Counted from the stretch's first letter, positions 28,407 through 37,396 are shown. The stretch: DNA of 47,057 nt from Steroidobacteraceae bacterium (GCA_025935615.1 JAICUY010000004.1:1-47057); one strand, 5' to 3'. Program-made: numbers and translations. The notes: generated by a model from the sequence alone, not told the origin.

Positions 28407-30349
28407 TGCTGCCCATGCGCCGCTGGGCGGCCGGGACCACCGGCGGGCAGGTGCTCGTCATCTTCGCGCTGCTGATCGTCGTCCTGCTTGGCGCCACCGC
28501 CTTCACCGTTGACTTCGGCCGGCAGCTCGCCGAGCGCCGGCACATTCAGAACGCGGCCGATGCCGCGGCCCTGGCCGGCTGCCGCTCGCTGACCGAGGGC
28601 GACTCCGATGCCACGGCTGCCACCAACGCGCGTGCCATGGCGCTCATCAACATCGAGGGATCGCCGGCCAGCGGGCGCGCCTCGATCGCGTCCGACGCGG
28701 CACGCGAATATGAGGACGGGCACCTCGGCGACCCCGCCTACCTGACCAGCGGCGTGATCGTCAGCGGCAACAGCGTTCGCGTCGCGATCAGCTCGGCGGT
28801 CGATACGACGTTCGGCCGCGTCCTGGGCATCTCTCAGCTCGGCACCAGCGCGCGAGCGCGATGCCAGCTCCAGGGCTCGCCGGCGGTGCCGCTGGTGGCC
28901 AGCCGCTACGCCAACCCGCCGGGGCCAGGGGCCGGCTTCGTCGACCGCATGGCGACCGAGGCGACCAGCGGCAACGGCGTCATGACGCCCAGCGACCCGC
29001 GGGGATACGACGCGCCGAACCGGATGGCCGCGACAGAAATCGAACCCGGGCCGCTCTTCGAGCTGTACGGCACCAACAGCAAGGCCACCAACGCTTCCGA
29101 TTTCCGCGGCTTCGTGGCGCTCGACGTGCGCGACTTCGAGGATCCGACGGCGCGCGACTACTACAACGGGGTGACCTCGGACGACAATGAGCAGACGCTC
29201 AAGGACGTCGAATCGGCGTACTTCGCCGACGGCTACGATGGTCCGCCACTGCCTGCGGTGAGCGACCCCGCGACCGGCGCGACCCAGCTTGGCGTCCTGT
29301 CAGGGCACAACACCTCGTTCGTCGTACAGGAGTTCGACAAGGCGTACGAGGACGGCGACCGGCTCCTGCTCGGCGTCTACGACGGGACGGTCAAGGAGGT
29401 TCCCGACTTCTCGATCTCGCCGCCGTCGGCAGCGATCGTGATCCCGCAGACGACCAGTACGCCGGTGGACGGCCCGTCGTTCAGCGTGTCGCGCAACCAG
29501 AATTTCAGCGCGCAGGTGGCGCTCAGCCTGCTCGGCGACGCGGATGCCAGCAACCCCGCGTATGACCTCGTCCCCGATCCGTCGGTCAACCCGCCGGTCG
29601 CCGGCGACATAAGCGAGCCGCCGCTGTGGTCCAGCACCACCGTCGCGCCCGACAAGAACGGCACCACCGTCACCATGCCGGGCCTGCAGAGCACTGCCGT
29701 CCCGAAAGGCATCTACACCGTCTGGCTCGAGGGCGAGTCGAACGGCACGCCGGTGCAGCGCCGCCGCTACCCGGTGGCGGTGCAGGTGGGCGGCGCGGTT
29801 CGCGACTTCAGCCTCAAGAACTCGATCCTGACCGGATCGACGGACACGGTCAGCGGCACCATCGACCTGCCGGTGTACGTCTCGACCCGCAACTCCGGGT
29901 CGAGCCAGTGGAACACCACCAACCCGGTGACGCTGAGCTGGGACAGCGGGTCGTTCAGCGACTGCAGCCTGCACCCGGTCTCGCTGGGCACGGCCAGCAT
30001 CACCTTCGACACAACGTCGGTCGTGCCGTCGTCAGCCGGCAATGGCGCGCCGGCCACGCTCAGCATCAACACCGGCACGCTGCCCGCCGGCTGCTACGCC
30101 TTCACGCTGCGCGGCACCGGCACCAACGGTGACGGCGAGCCGGTCACCCACCTCCGGACGGTCACCTTCAACGTCGCGACCGATGCGTCGACCGGCCAGT
30201 ACATCGACATCATCGGCTACGGCGTCTTCCAGGTCGATCACGCCGACGCCAACAGCATCTTCGTCAGGGCGGTCTCGGGCGTCTTCGCCGACCCGAGCGC
30301 CCTCGAGCTGCGCAGAGCCCAGGAACCTCGCCTCGTCCCCTGGACGTAG
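28406..30349 (+). CDS. TadG-like secreted protein with beta-sandwich C-terminal region
   Basis: 647 aa. The N-terminus matches the TadE/TadG-like Flp pilus domain: GGQVLVIFALLIVVLLGATAF membrane segment (~13-35), then DFGRQLAERRHIQNAADAAALAGC (~36-60). The rest (about 150-647) is Thr/Ser/Gly-rich and strand-rich, likely Ig-like or other beta-sandwich repeats exposed outside the cell. It may act as a pilus tip or surface adhesin, which is inference. It starts at the ATG overlapping the tadE stop. Confidence 0.8.
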   Translation: MLPMRRWAAGTTGGQVLVIFALLIVVLLGATAFTVDFGRQLAERRHIQNAADAAALAGCRSLTEGDSDATAATNARAMALINIEGSPASGRASIASDAAREYEDGHLGDPAYLTSGVIVSGNSVRVAISSAVDTTFGRVLGISQLGTSARARCQLQGSPAVPLVASRYANPPGPGAGFVDRMATEATSGNGVMTPSDPRGYDAPNRMAATEIEPGPLFELYGTNSKATNASDFRGFVALDVRDFEDPTARDYYNGVTSDDNEQTLKDVESAYFADGYDGPPLPAVSDPATGATQLGVLSGHNTSFVVQEFDKAYEDGDRLLLGVYDGTVKEVPDFSISPPSAAIVIPQTTSTPVDGPSFSVSRNQNFSAQVALSLLGDADASNPAYDLVPDPSVNPPVAGDISEPPLWSSTTVAPDKNGTTVTMPGLQSTAVPKGIYTVWLEGESNGTPVQRRRYPVAVQVGGAVRDFSLKNSILTGSTDTVSGTIDLPVYVSTRNSGSSQWNTTNPVTLSWDSGSFSDCSLHPVSLGTASITFDTTSVVPSSAGNGAPATLSINTGTLPAGCYAFTLRGTGTNGDGEPVTHLRTVTFNVATDASTGQYIDIIGYGVFQVDHADANSIFVRAVSGVFADPSALELRRAQEPRLVPWT

Positions 30350-30373
30350 GCCGCACAAGGAGAACTACCCCTC

Positions 30374-31198
30374 GTGGAACTCGAGTACTCGGACAAGAAC
30401 AGCAAGCGCTCCAAGCTCTACATCGCGGTAGGGCTGGTGATCGCGCTCATCGTCGGGGGGCTCGTCTTCGTGGCCCTGCGCTTCAGCAACATCGGATCGG
30501 GCGAGACGGCCGTCGAGGAGCGCCAGGTGGTCGTCGCCGCGCGTTCCATCGCCAGCCGCAAGCCGATCGAGGAGGGCGACCTGGTGATGCGCACCGTCGC
30601 CGCCGACCCAACCAACGCGACCGCCTTCGCCCGCATCGACGAGGTGCTGGGCCGGATCACCGGCGTACCGATCGCGCCCGGCCAGCTGGTGACGCCAAAC
30701 GTGCTGGCATCGACGACGTCGGGACAGGCGTACTCCATCCTCGAGGCGGGACAGGAGTTCGATCCCAACGGCCCGCCGCTCCGTGCGGTATCGGTCAATG
30801 TCGGCGACGACAAGGCGGTCGCCGGCACGCTGCAGCCGGGCCAGACCGTCGACCTGATCGTGACCCTCAACGTCAACCCGCTGGCCGGGAAGAAGGCGCA
30901 GACCGTGGCGGCCCAGGCCGGCGACCCGATCGCCGGGCCGTCCACCAAGGTGACGCTGCAGAAGGTCACCATCCTCGCCCGCAACGGCGGCAGCTACATC
31001 CTGCGCACCGATCTGACGACCGCGGAGAAAATCATCGAGCTGACGGCCGCGGGCGGGCAGTTCGCCATGGTCCTGCGCCCGGAGCCGGACGACCGGGTCG
31101 CGGACACCCCGGGGTCGACCCTCGACCAGCTGATCGAGGAGTTCGGCTTCCCGCCGCCGCGCGTGGCCGAGATCTCAGACCAGCAGGCGCGACCTTAG
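30374..31198 (+). CDS. cpaB: Flp pilus assembly protein CpaB (RcpC/SAF domain)
   Basis: 274 aa from GTG at 30374 with AAGGAG 11 nt upstream. An N-terminal membrane helix (~15-36) is followed by a SAF domain (VVVAARSIASRKPIEEGDLVM...) and the RcpC-like region with LQPGQTVDLIVTLNV. CpaB is a periplasmic/outer component of the Tad pilus machine. It follows tadG by 24 nt. The ATPase and inner-membrane genes of the Tad system (tadA, tadB, tadC) are absent from this window. Its 3' end overlaps coaE. Confidence 0.88.
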   Translation: MELEYSDKNSKRSKLYIAVGLVIALIVGGLVFVALRFSNIGSGETAVEERQVVVAARSIASRKPIEEGDLVMRTVAADPTNATAFARIDEVLGRITGVPIAPGQLVTPNVLASTTSGQAYSILEAGQEFDPNGPPLRAVSVNVGDDKAVAGTLQPGQTVDLIVTLNVNPLAGKKAQTVAAQAGDPIAGPSTKVTLQKVTILARNGGSYILRTDLTTAEKIIELTAAGGQFAMVLRPEPDDRVADTPGSTLDQLIEEFGFPPPRVAEISDQQARP

Positions 31199-31776
31199 TC
31201 CACAGTTCTCCCGAGGAGCGCGGCGAGCGCGGCGGCCACCTGCCGCCGCGTCTCGTCGAGCGTGCCCCGGTTGTCGATCACCACGTCGGCGCGCGCGGCC
31301 TTCTCCTCCTGCGACGATTGCGCAGCGAGCCGCCGTCGTACCGCCGCCGCATCCATGCCCCGCGACGCCGCCAGGCGCCGGACCGCCTCGTCCTCGTCAC
31401 AGATCACCGCCCAGCTCTCATCGAGGGCATCGTTCAGCGGCGACTCGAACAGCTTGATGACCTCCACAGCCGCGACCTCGACACCACCCTCGGCCAGCTC
31501 GGCAAGGCGCTCACGGACGGCGTCGCGGACGCGGGGATGGAGGATCGCCTCGAGGACGCGGAGCGCCGCCTCGTCGGCGAAGACGATCTCGCCCAGGCGT
31601 CGCGCGTCGATCGTCCCGAAGCGGCGCTCGATGGCCCGGCGCGCATCGGCGTCGTTCTGCCGGATCTGGCGCGCCAGCGCATCCGCGTCGATCGTCGCCG
31701 CGCCGAGCTCGCGGAGCATCCCGGCCACGCTGGACTTGCCGCAGCCGATGTTGCCGGTGAGGCCGATCACCTTCAT
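31195..31776 (-). CDS. coaE: dephospho-CoA kinase
   Basis: 193 aa, normal length. P-loop GLTGNIGCGKSSVA (5-18), the DADALARQI segment (~31) and the lid region with IVFADEAALRVLEAILHPRVR are CoaE hallmarks. It phosphorylates dephospho-CoA in the last step of CoA synthesis. Its start (31776) overlaps the mutM stop as ATGA. Next to mutM and polA is a widespread neighbourhood. Confidence 0.95.
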   Translation of the reverse strand: MKVIGLTGNIGCGKSSVAGMLRELGAATIDADALARQIRQNDADARRAIERRFGTIDARRLGEIVFADEAALRVLEAILHPRVRDAVRERLAELAEGGVEVAAVEVIKLFESPLNDALDESWAVICDEDEAVRRLAASRGMDAAAVRRRLAAQSSQEEKAARADVVIDNRGTLDETRRQVAAALAALLGRTVD

Positions 31777-32666
31777 CGGTCAGGCGGCCCGCCGAATGGC
31801 TGGCAGTGCGCGCAGAAGTGGGTGCTGCGCTGCCCGACAACGATGCGGCTGATGGGCCGGCCGCAACGCAGGCATGGCTCGTCGGTCCGCCGGTAGACCT
31901 TCAGCCGCTCGGCGTTGGCACCCGGCTCACCGTCCGCTCCGACATAGTCGCTGAAGCTGGCGCCTCGGTTGCGCACTCCCTGGCGCAAGACCGACCGGAT
32001 CGACCGATGCAGCCGCCGCACCTCCTCGTCGCTCAGCGAGTCTGCCGGCCGCAGGGGATGCAGGCGCGCGCGCCACAGCGCCTCGTCGGCGTAGATGTTG
32101 CCGATGCCCGCGACGAACGACTGGTCGAGCAGGAGCGTCTTCAGGCGCGCGCGGCGTCCCCGCAACCGCTCCCGGAGCCGATCGCTGCTGAAGGCAGCGG
32201 CGAGTGGCTCCGGCCCGTGGCGCGCGAAGACATCGCCGACCCGCTCGCGCAACCTCGCGGGCCCCTTTCGCCGTGCCGCGCGCTGGCGCAGCCCGCCGCC
32301 CTGCCACAGCCCGATCCGACCGAACTTGCGCACGTCGCGATAGCGCAGCTCGCGGCCGTCGGCGAGGGTGAAGATGACGCGGGCATACGGATCGGGCGCC
32401 GTTCCCGGCGGGCTCACGATCAGCGCGCCGGTCATGCGCAAAGCGACGGTCAGCACGCGGCCGTCCGCAAGGTGAATGAGCACCGTCTTCGCCCGGCGCC
32501 CGACCCGATCGATTCGGGCACCGCGCAGCTCGACCACGAACCGTTCGGGCGGCTGCGGATGGACAATCGTGCGCTCCCATGCGACGGCGGCATCGACGAT
32601 AGTCGCGCCGGCGACCCAGCGCTGCAGGTCGCGGGCGACGGTCTCGACCTCGGGGAGCTCCGGCAT
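31773..32666 (-). CDS. mutM: formamidopyrimidine-DNA glycosylase (Fpg)
   Basis: 297 aa. N-terminal catalytic PELPEVETVARDL with Pro2 and Glu3, the Lys of GRRAKTVLIHL, the H2TH region (LLDQSFVAGIGNIYADEALWRARLHP) and a C-terminal zinc finger (CLRCGRPI...FCAHC). It removes 8-oxoguanine and other oxidised purines. A CAGACT hexamer precedes the ATG at 32666 but is weak. It sits in the polA-mutM-coaE series. Confidence 0.96.
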   Translation of the reverse strand: MPELPEVETVARDLQRWVAGATIVDAAVAWERTIVHPQPPERFVVELRGARIDRVGRRAKTVLIHLADGRVLTVALRMTGALIVSPPGTAPDPYARVIFTLADGRELRYRDVRKFGRIGLWQGGGLRQRAARRKGPARLRERVGDVFARHGPEPLAAAFSSDRLRERLRGRRARLKTLLLDQSFVAGIGNIYADEALWRARLHPLRPADSLSDEEVRRLHRSIRSVLRQGVRNRGASFSDYVGADGEPGANAERLKVYRRTDEPCLRCGRPISRIVVGQRSTHFCAHCQPFGGPPDR

Positions 32667-32698
32667 GGCGAGGAGTCTGCCGCATCGGCGCCGGGCGG

Positions 32699-35566
32699 TC
32701 AGACCAGCTCGGCGCTCACCTCTTCGTCGGCCTCTTCACGGGCGACCTCGCCCGCCGACTTCGGCCGGCGCCGCCAGGCGCCATCGACCAGCTCGTATCG
32801 GTCCATCTGCTCCCAGTTCTGTCCGACCTTCAGGTCGACCTCGAGCGGCACGTCGAGCGGCAACGCTCCCTCCATCAGCTCCTTGACGAGAGTGGCGAGG
32901 TCCGGCAGCTCCTCCTCATCGGTCTCGAAGACGAGCTCGTCGTGGACCTGGAGCAGCATCCGCGAGCGGAGGCCGCGCTCGCGGAGCGCCGCGTCGACGC
33001 GAACCATGGCGATCTTCATCCCGTCGGCCGCCGTGCCCTGGATCGGCATGTTGATCGCCATCCGCTCCCCCGCCGATCGCAGCGCGCCATTACGGGCGGT
33101 GAGCTCGGGGAGGTAGCGCCGCCGGCCCAGCAGCGTGGTGACGAACCCCTGGTCGCGGGCCAGGATCTTCATCTCGACCGTGTAGCGCCGAATGCCCTCG
33201 TACGCCGCGAAGTAGTCGGCGATGAAGCGCTGCGCTTCCTCGCGCGGAATCTTCAGCCGCTCGGCCAGGCCGTAGTCCGAGAGGCCGTAGGCGATGCCGT
33301 AATTGATCATCTTGGCCACGCTGCGCTCCTTCGGCCCGACCTGTTCGGGCGCCAGCCCGAGCACCCGAGCCGCGGCGGCGAGATGGATGTCGGAGTGCGC
33401 GTCGAAGTCGGCACGCAGCCCCGGATCGGCCGAGACGTGGGCCAGGATGCGGAGCTCCTGTTGGGAATAATCGGCGCCCAGCAGCAGCTTCCCCGCAGGC
33501 GCCACGAAGGCGCGACGGATACGGCGCCCGAGGCTGGTGCGAATCGGGATGTTCTGAAGGTTCGGATCGGTGCTCGACAGCCGCCCGGTGGCGGCCACCG
33601 CCTGCTGGTAGGTCGTGTGCAGCCGGCCCTCGCCGTCGACCAGCGTCGGCAGCGCGTCGACATACGTCGACTTCAGCTTGGCGACCTGCCGGTGCTCGAG
33701 GATGAGGCCGATCGCCTCGTGCTTGTCGCGCAGCTCCTCGAGGACCGATGCATCGGTCGAATAGCCGGTCCGCGTCCGCTTGGTGGCCGGAAGCTGCAGC
33801 TCGTGGAAGAGCACCTGCTCGAGCTGCTTCGGCGAGCCGATGTTGAACTCACGGCCCACCAGGGCGTAGATGCGTGTCTCCAGGTCATGCAGCGTCGTGC
33901 CGAATTCGTCGCGCATGGCCGCCAGCGCGTCGAGGTCGAGACACACGCCGGCCAGCTCCATGCGGGCCAGGACCGGCACCAGCGGCATCTCGACCTGGTC
34001 GAACAGGTTGGCGAGACCCGCGTCGGTCAGCTCCCGCTCGAGGGCGGGCCGCACGAGCAGCGCCGTCAGTGCCTCACCCGCCGCGCGACGCGCGGACGCC
34101 GCCTCTTCGGCGCCGGTCTCCGGATTCAGCGGCTTCGGCGGCAGCTCGCCGCCGTAGCGGGCAGCGACCAGGTCGTCGAGCGTCTGCGAGCGCAGCGCAG
34201 GGTTGACCATGTACGACGCGACCTGCGTATCGAAGCAGCTGCCGTCGAGCGCCACCCCGCGCGCGCCGAGCATGACCATCAGCTGCTTGATGTCGTGCCC
34301 GACGACGGGACGGTCGCCGCGCGAGAACCACGCCGGCAGTGGACGATCGTCGGTCCACGGGAGGTACCAGGTCGTCCCATCCGCGCCGGCCAGCGCGACC
34401 CCGAACAGATCCCGATCCAACGGACGCCCGGCGCCGGCCGCCCAGCCGAGGCCCACCGCATCCTCGTGCGCCGTCAGCCACGCGTCGAGGGCGACCAGGT
34501 CATCGTCCCCGCGGGCGATCCGCGGGTCGACGTGCTCGATCGCGCCACCCGGATTGCCGAGCGGATCCGGCTGCGATCGCGGGAGCCGCGGCGCATCGGC
34601 CTCGGCCCGCGCGGCGCCACCCAGCAGGTCGAGGCTGAGCTGCAGGCCGCCCTTCGTCTCGCGATCGGTCGGCTCCGGCCCGCTGGGCGCGATGCTCGAC
34701 GCCGGCAGCCGGTCGATCAGGGACCGGAACTCCAGCTCGCGGAAGCGCTGCGCCACGGCGCGGCGGTCGTAACGACCGGTGCGCGCTTCCTCGATCTTCA
34801 GCTCGACCGGCAGGTCGCACAGGATGCGGCCGATCTGGCGGCTCATGAATGCCGACTCGCGGTGCTCGGCCAACCGATCGCGCAGCTTGCCCTTCACCTC
34901 GTCCAGCCGCTCGTAGATTGCGTCGAGCGATTCGAACTGCTGCAGCAGCTGGCTGGCCGTCTTCTCGCCGACGCCCGGGACGCCCGGAATGTTGTCCGAG
35001 GTGTCGCCCTTGAGGGCCTTGTAATCGAGCATCTGGCTCGGCGTGAGGCCGTATCGGTCCATCACCCTGGCTTCGTCATAGATCACCGTCGCCGCCACGC
35101 CCATGCGCGTAGTGAGCAGCCGCACGTGGTCATTGACCAGCTGGAGGCCGTCGAGATCGCCGGACACGATCATCGTGTCGATGCCCGCCGCGGTCGCCTC
35201 CTGGACCAGCGTGCCGATCACGTCGTCGGCTTCATAGCCCTCGAGCTCGCGGATGGGCATCCCCATCATGGTCGCGATCTCGCGGACCAGCGGGAACTGG
35301 CTGCGCAGGTCGTCGGGCATGCTCGGCCGGCCGGCCTTGTACTCCGGGTACGCATCGAAGCGGAACTGCGGCTTGCCCATGTCGAAGGTCACGATGGCGT
35401 AGTCGGGCTTGATGTCCTGCATGCCCCGCAGGACGATCTGCAGGAAGCCGAATGCGGCGTTCACCAGCGTCCCGTCCGAGGTGGTCAGCGGCGGCAGCGC
35501 GAAGTAGCCGCGGTACACCAGGCTGGGACCGTCGATCAGCATCAGCAGGGGTCGTCGTTCAGGCAT
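32699..35566 (-). CDS. polA: DNA polymerase I
   Basis: 955 aa from ATG at 35566. A 5'-nuclease domain (LIDGPSLVYRGYFALPPL, FDMGKPQFR, PGVPGVGEKTASQLL) is followed by a 3'-5' exonuclease-like domain and the polymerase domain with motif A DYSQQELR (699-706), the O-helix KMINYGIAYG (752-761) and motif C VHDE (874-877). The exonuclease-like domain lacks the metal-binding Asp/Glu of the first motif, so proofreading is probably lost. Tyr756 occupies the position of E. coli Phe762. TAGACT lies 11 nt before the start. Confidence 0.97.
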   Translation of the reverse strand: MPERRPLLMLIDGPSLVYRGYFALPPLTTSDGTLVNAAFGFLQIVLRGMQDIKPDYAIVTFDMGKPQFRFDAYPEYKAGRPSMPDDLRSQFPLVREIATMMGMPIRELEGYEADDVIGTLVQEATAAGIDTMIVSGDLDGLQLVNDHVRLLTTRMGVAATVIYDEARVMDRYGLTPSQMLDYKALKGDTSDNIPGVPGVGEKTASQLLQQFESLDAIYERLDEVKGKLRDRLAEHRESAFMSRQIGRILCDLPVELKIEEARTGRYDRRAVAQRFRELEFRSLIDRLPASSIAPSGPEPTDRETKGGLQLSLDLLGGAARAEADAPRLPRSQPDPLGNPGGAIEHVDPRIARGDDDLVALDAWLTAHEDAVGLGWAAGAGRPLDRDLFGVALAGADGTTWYLPWTDDRPLPAWFSRGDRPVVGHDIKQLMVMLGARGVALDGSCFDTQVASYMVNPALRSQTLDDLVAARYGGELPPKPLNPETGAEEAASARRAAGEALTALLVRPALERELTDAGLANLFDQVEMPLVPVLARMELAGVCLDLDALAAMRDEFGTTLHDLETRIYALVGREFNIGSPKQLEQVLFHELQLPATKRTRTGYSTDASVLEELRDKHEAIGLILEHRQVAKLKSTYVDALPTLVDGEGRLHTTYQQAVAATGRLSSTDPNLQNIPIRTSLGRRIRRAFVAPAGKLLLGADYSQQELRILAHVSADPGLRADFDAHSDIHLAAAARVLGLAPEQVGPKERSVAKMINYGIAYGLSDYGLAERLKIPREEAQRFIADYFAAYEGIRRYTVEMKILARDQGFVTTLLGRRRYLPELTARNGALRSAGERMAINMPIQGTAADGMKIAMVRVDAALRERGLRSRMLLQVHDELVFETDEEELPDLATLVKELMEGALPLDVPLEVDLKVGQNWEQMDRYELVDGAWRRRPKSAGEVAREEADEEVSAELV

Positions 35567-35577
35567 GGCCGATGGCC

Positions 35578-35583
35578 AGTCTA
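35578..35583 (-). promoter_or_regulatory. -10 box (TAGACT) for polA
   Basis: Minus-strand TAGACT ends 11 nt before the polA ATG, so any leader would be only a few nucleotides long. It faces the -10 box of the divergent DnaJ-domain gene 50 bp away. Confidence 0.4.
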
Positions 35584-35633
35584 GACCGATGCGGCCGGTT
35601 CCCGGCCGCTGCTCAGCGCCGCTCGGACCGCCG

Positions 35634-35639
35634 TAGAAT
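35634..35639 (+). promoter_or_regulatory. -10 box (TAGAAT) for the DnaJ-domain gene
   Basis: Plus-strand TAGAAT with 7 nt to the ATG at 35647 and no ribosome-binding site between them, predicting a leaderless message. Confidence 0.55.
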
Positions 35640-35646
35640 CGCCGCG

Positions 35647-36153
35647 ATGCCGAACCGCACGCAGGTCGATCCGTACGCCGTCCTGGGCGTTCCGCGCGAC
35701 GCATCGCCGCTGCAGGTGGCGCGCGCTCACCGGCGCCTGGCGAAGCGCTATCACCCGGACCTCGGCGCCGAGGGCGACACCGAGCGGATGCGCCGCATCA
35801 ACGAGGCGTGGGCACTCCTGTCGGTGCCGGCCCGCCGCGCCGAGTTCGACCGGAGCCACCCGCTCGTCGCCGGCGCGACGGCGGGCCACTGGGCCGGCAC
35901 GCGGCGGCCGATTCATCCGAGCGCCCCGTCAACGACGCGCAGCTGGGCCACCTGGCGCGCCACGGCGGCCGAGACGCGCGCCGCGCCCCGCACACGGCGC
36001 ACGCCGGGCGAGGTGCAGATTCCGGTGACGCGGCGGCCGCCGGCGCGCCAGCCGGAGGCGGCGTCGTTCCGCGATTCGGGATGGGCCGCGCTGTTCGTGG
36101 CCGCGGTGCTGCTGCTGCTCCTGTTGAGCGCGATCGTCCTGGGACGGCTCTAG
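35647..36153 (+). CDS. DnaJ-domain membrane protein
   Basis: 168 aa. A J-domain at the N-terminus (DPYAVLGVPRDASPLQVARAHRRLAKRYHPDL..., with the HPD motif intact) is followed by a basic, Pro/Arg-rich linker and one C-terminal membrane helix (~146-165). It lacks the Gly/Phe and zinc regions of true DnaJ, so it is likely a specialised co-chaperone that brings DnaK to the membrane. It converges on the anti-sigma gene with a 1-bp gap. Confidence 0.85.
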   Translation: MPNRTQVDPYAVLGVPRDASPLQVARAHRRLAKRYHPDLGAEGDTERMRRINEAWALLSVPARRAEFDRSHPLVAGATAGHWAGTRRPIHPSAPSTTRSWATWRATAAETRAAPRTRRTPGEVQIPVTRRPPARQPEAASFRDSGWAALFVAAVLLLLLLSAIVLGRL

Positions 36154-36154
36154 C

Positions 36155-36760
36155 TCACCCCGCTCGCGGCAGGACGGCGTAGCGCAGCACCAGCGCGCCG
36201 GCGACGAGGACGAGGCCCGCACCCAGCACGACCGGCCACACCACGACGTTGACGGGCGCGGACGGCGGCGTCTGCCCATGCTTGGCGCCGCCGTCAGTGG
36301 CGAGGTTCCGACCACCGTCGTACGCGTCGTAGCCGCTTGGCGCGGGCTGGCCTCCGCCCGAGACTGCTCCCTGGTCGGTCGCGGGCTGCGCCACCTCGGC
36401 CGGCGCGGCACCGCTGGCGGCCATCCCGCTCAGCAGCGACCCGAAGGAGCCGACGCCGCCAGCGACCGCCAGCAGCACCCCTGCCGCCAGCGTCGGCGCG
36501 AACAGCCCGCGCAGCAAGCTCGTGCGGCCGCGACCAGGCTCGGGTGCCGGCGGCAGCAGGCGCAGCGGACGCGGCGGCGTCACATCGGGAAGGGCCGACA
36601 GCGCCGTGCGCAGGGCAGCCAGCTCGTCGACCGTGCGGCGGCATCGGTCACAGCTGGCGACGTGTGCGATCAGCGCCCGGTCGGCGGTCGCCTCCGGATC
36701 GCCCTCCGCCAGCGCCGAGAGCCGCTCGTCGTCGGGATGGCGGTTCGGGTCGTGCATCAT
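36155..36760 (-). CDS. membrane-bound zinc-containing anti-sigma factor
   Basis: 201 aa. The N-terminal ZAS-type zinc motif H33-x3-C37-x2-C40 (HVASCDRC) identifies an anti-sigma domain that would hold the adjacent sigma factor. Two membrane segments (about 86-110 and 172-195) flank a Gly/Ala/Pro-rich extracytoplasmic stretch that may sense the signal. It lies 13 nt after the sigma gene, the usual order for such pairs. The signal is unknown. Confidence 0.88.
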   Translation of the reverse strand: MMHDPNRHPDDERLSALAEGDPEATADRALIAHVASCDRCRRTVDELAALRTALSALPDVTPPRPLRLLPPAPEPGRGRTSLLRGLFAPTLAAGVLLAVAGGVGSFGSLLSGMAASGAAPAEVAQPATDQGAVSGGGQPAPSGYDAYDGGRNLATDGGAKHGQTPPSAPVNVVVWPVVLGAGLVLVAGALVLRYAVLPRAG

Positions 36761-36773
36761 GGATCAGACGCCC

Positions 36774-37382
36774 TCATGGGCGGAACAGTTCCCGCTGCTC
36801 GGCCAGCAGTTCGCGCAGTCGGAGCCGTCCGCGGTGGATGCGTGACTTCACCGTGCCAAGCGCCGACGAGGTCAGCGAGGCGACCTGGTGGTAGTCCATC
36901 CCGTAGACGTCGGCGAGCACGACCGCCGTGCGCTGGTCCTCGGGGAGCAGCCGCAATGCAGCGTCGAGGTGCCGGTACATCTCGCCTCGCGCCGCCTCGT
37001 CGGACGGCGCCGGCAGGCCGTGATCGGCCAGCTCGGCCTCGCCTTCGGCCGGATCGGGAAGCGCCTGCGTCGGTCGCCGCTGGGCGCGGCGCAGGATGTC
37101 GTACGCGGCATTGGCGGTGATGCGCAACATCCACGAACGGAACGCGCCGCCGCGGTATCGGTCGATGGCGTCGAAGGCGTGCACGAAGGCGTCCTGCGTC
37201 GCATCGGCCGCCATTTCCGCATCGTTGAGCAGCCGCCAGGCCAGGCCATAGCAGGCGCTCTGGTAGTGCTCGACCAGCCTGGCGAAGGCGCCGCGATCGC
37301 CGGCGACGGCACGTGCCACGAGCGCCTCCTCGTCGGGAAGCGGCGCGGTGCGCCGGGTGGCCGCTGGCTGGGGCTCGGGCAT
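36774..37382 (-). CDS. ECF-type RNA polymerase sigma factor
   Basis: 202 aa from ATG at 37382 (an upstream Met at 37406 would overlap the promoter). Region 2 (AFARLVEHYQSACYGLAWRLL...DAFVHAFDAIDRYRG...FRSWMLRITANAAYDILRR) and region 4 (LRLLPEDQRTAVVLADVYGMDYHQVASLTSSALGTVKSRIHRGR) are complete. It directs transcription of a stress or envelope regulon, restrained by the downstream anti-sigma factor. The start lies 6 nt after TATAGG, consistent with a leaderless message. Confidence 0.92.
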   Translation of the reverse strand: MPEPQPAATRRTAPLPDEEALVARAVAGDRGAFARLVEHYQSACYGLAWRLLNDAEMAADATQDAFVHAFDAIDRYRGGAFRSWMLRITANAAYDILRRAQRRPTQALPDPAEGEAELADHGLPAPSDEAARGEMYRHLDAALRLLPEDQRTAVVLADVYGMDYHQVASLTSSALGTVKSRIHRGRLRLRELLAEQRELFRP

Positions 37383-37388
37383 CGGCTG

Positions 37389-37396
37389 CCTATAAT
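37389..37396. promoter_or_regulatory. overlapping divergent -10 boxes (sigma factor and tRNA-Leu)
   Basis: The minus strand reads TATAGG (37394 to 37389), 6 nt before the sigma ATG. The plus strand reads TATAAT (37391-37396), 13 nt before tRNA-Leu(CAA). The two hexamers share the self-complementary TATA at 37391-37394, so both polymerases cannot occupy them at once. Confidence 0.5.

Noticed and set aside
32942-35584. 880-codon plus-strand open frame opposite polA
   Set aside because: Shadow of DNA polymerase I with no recognisable motif.
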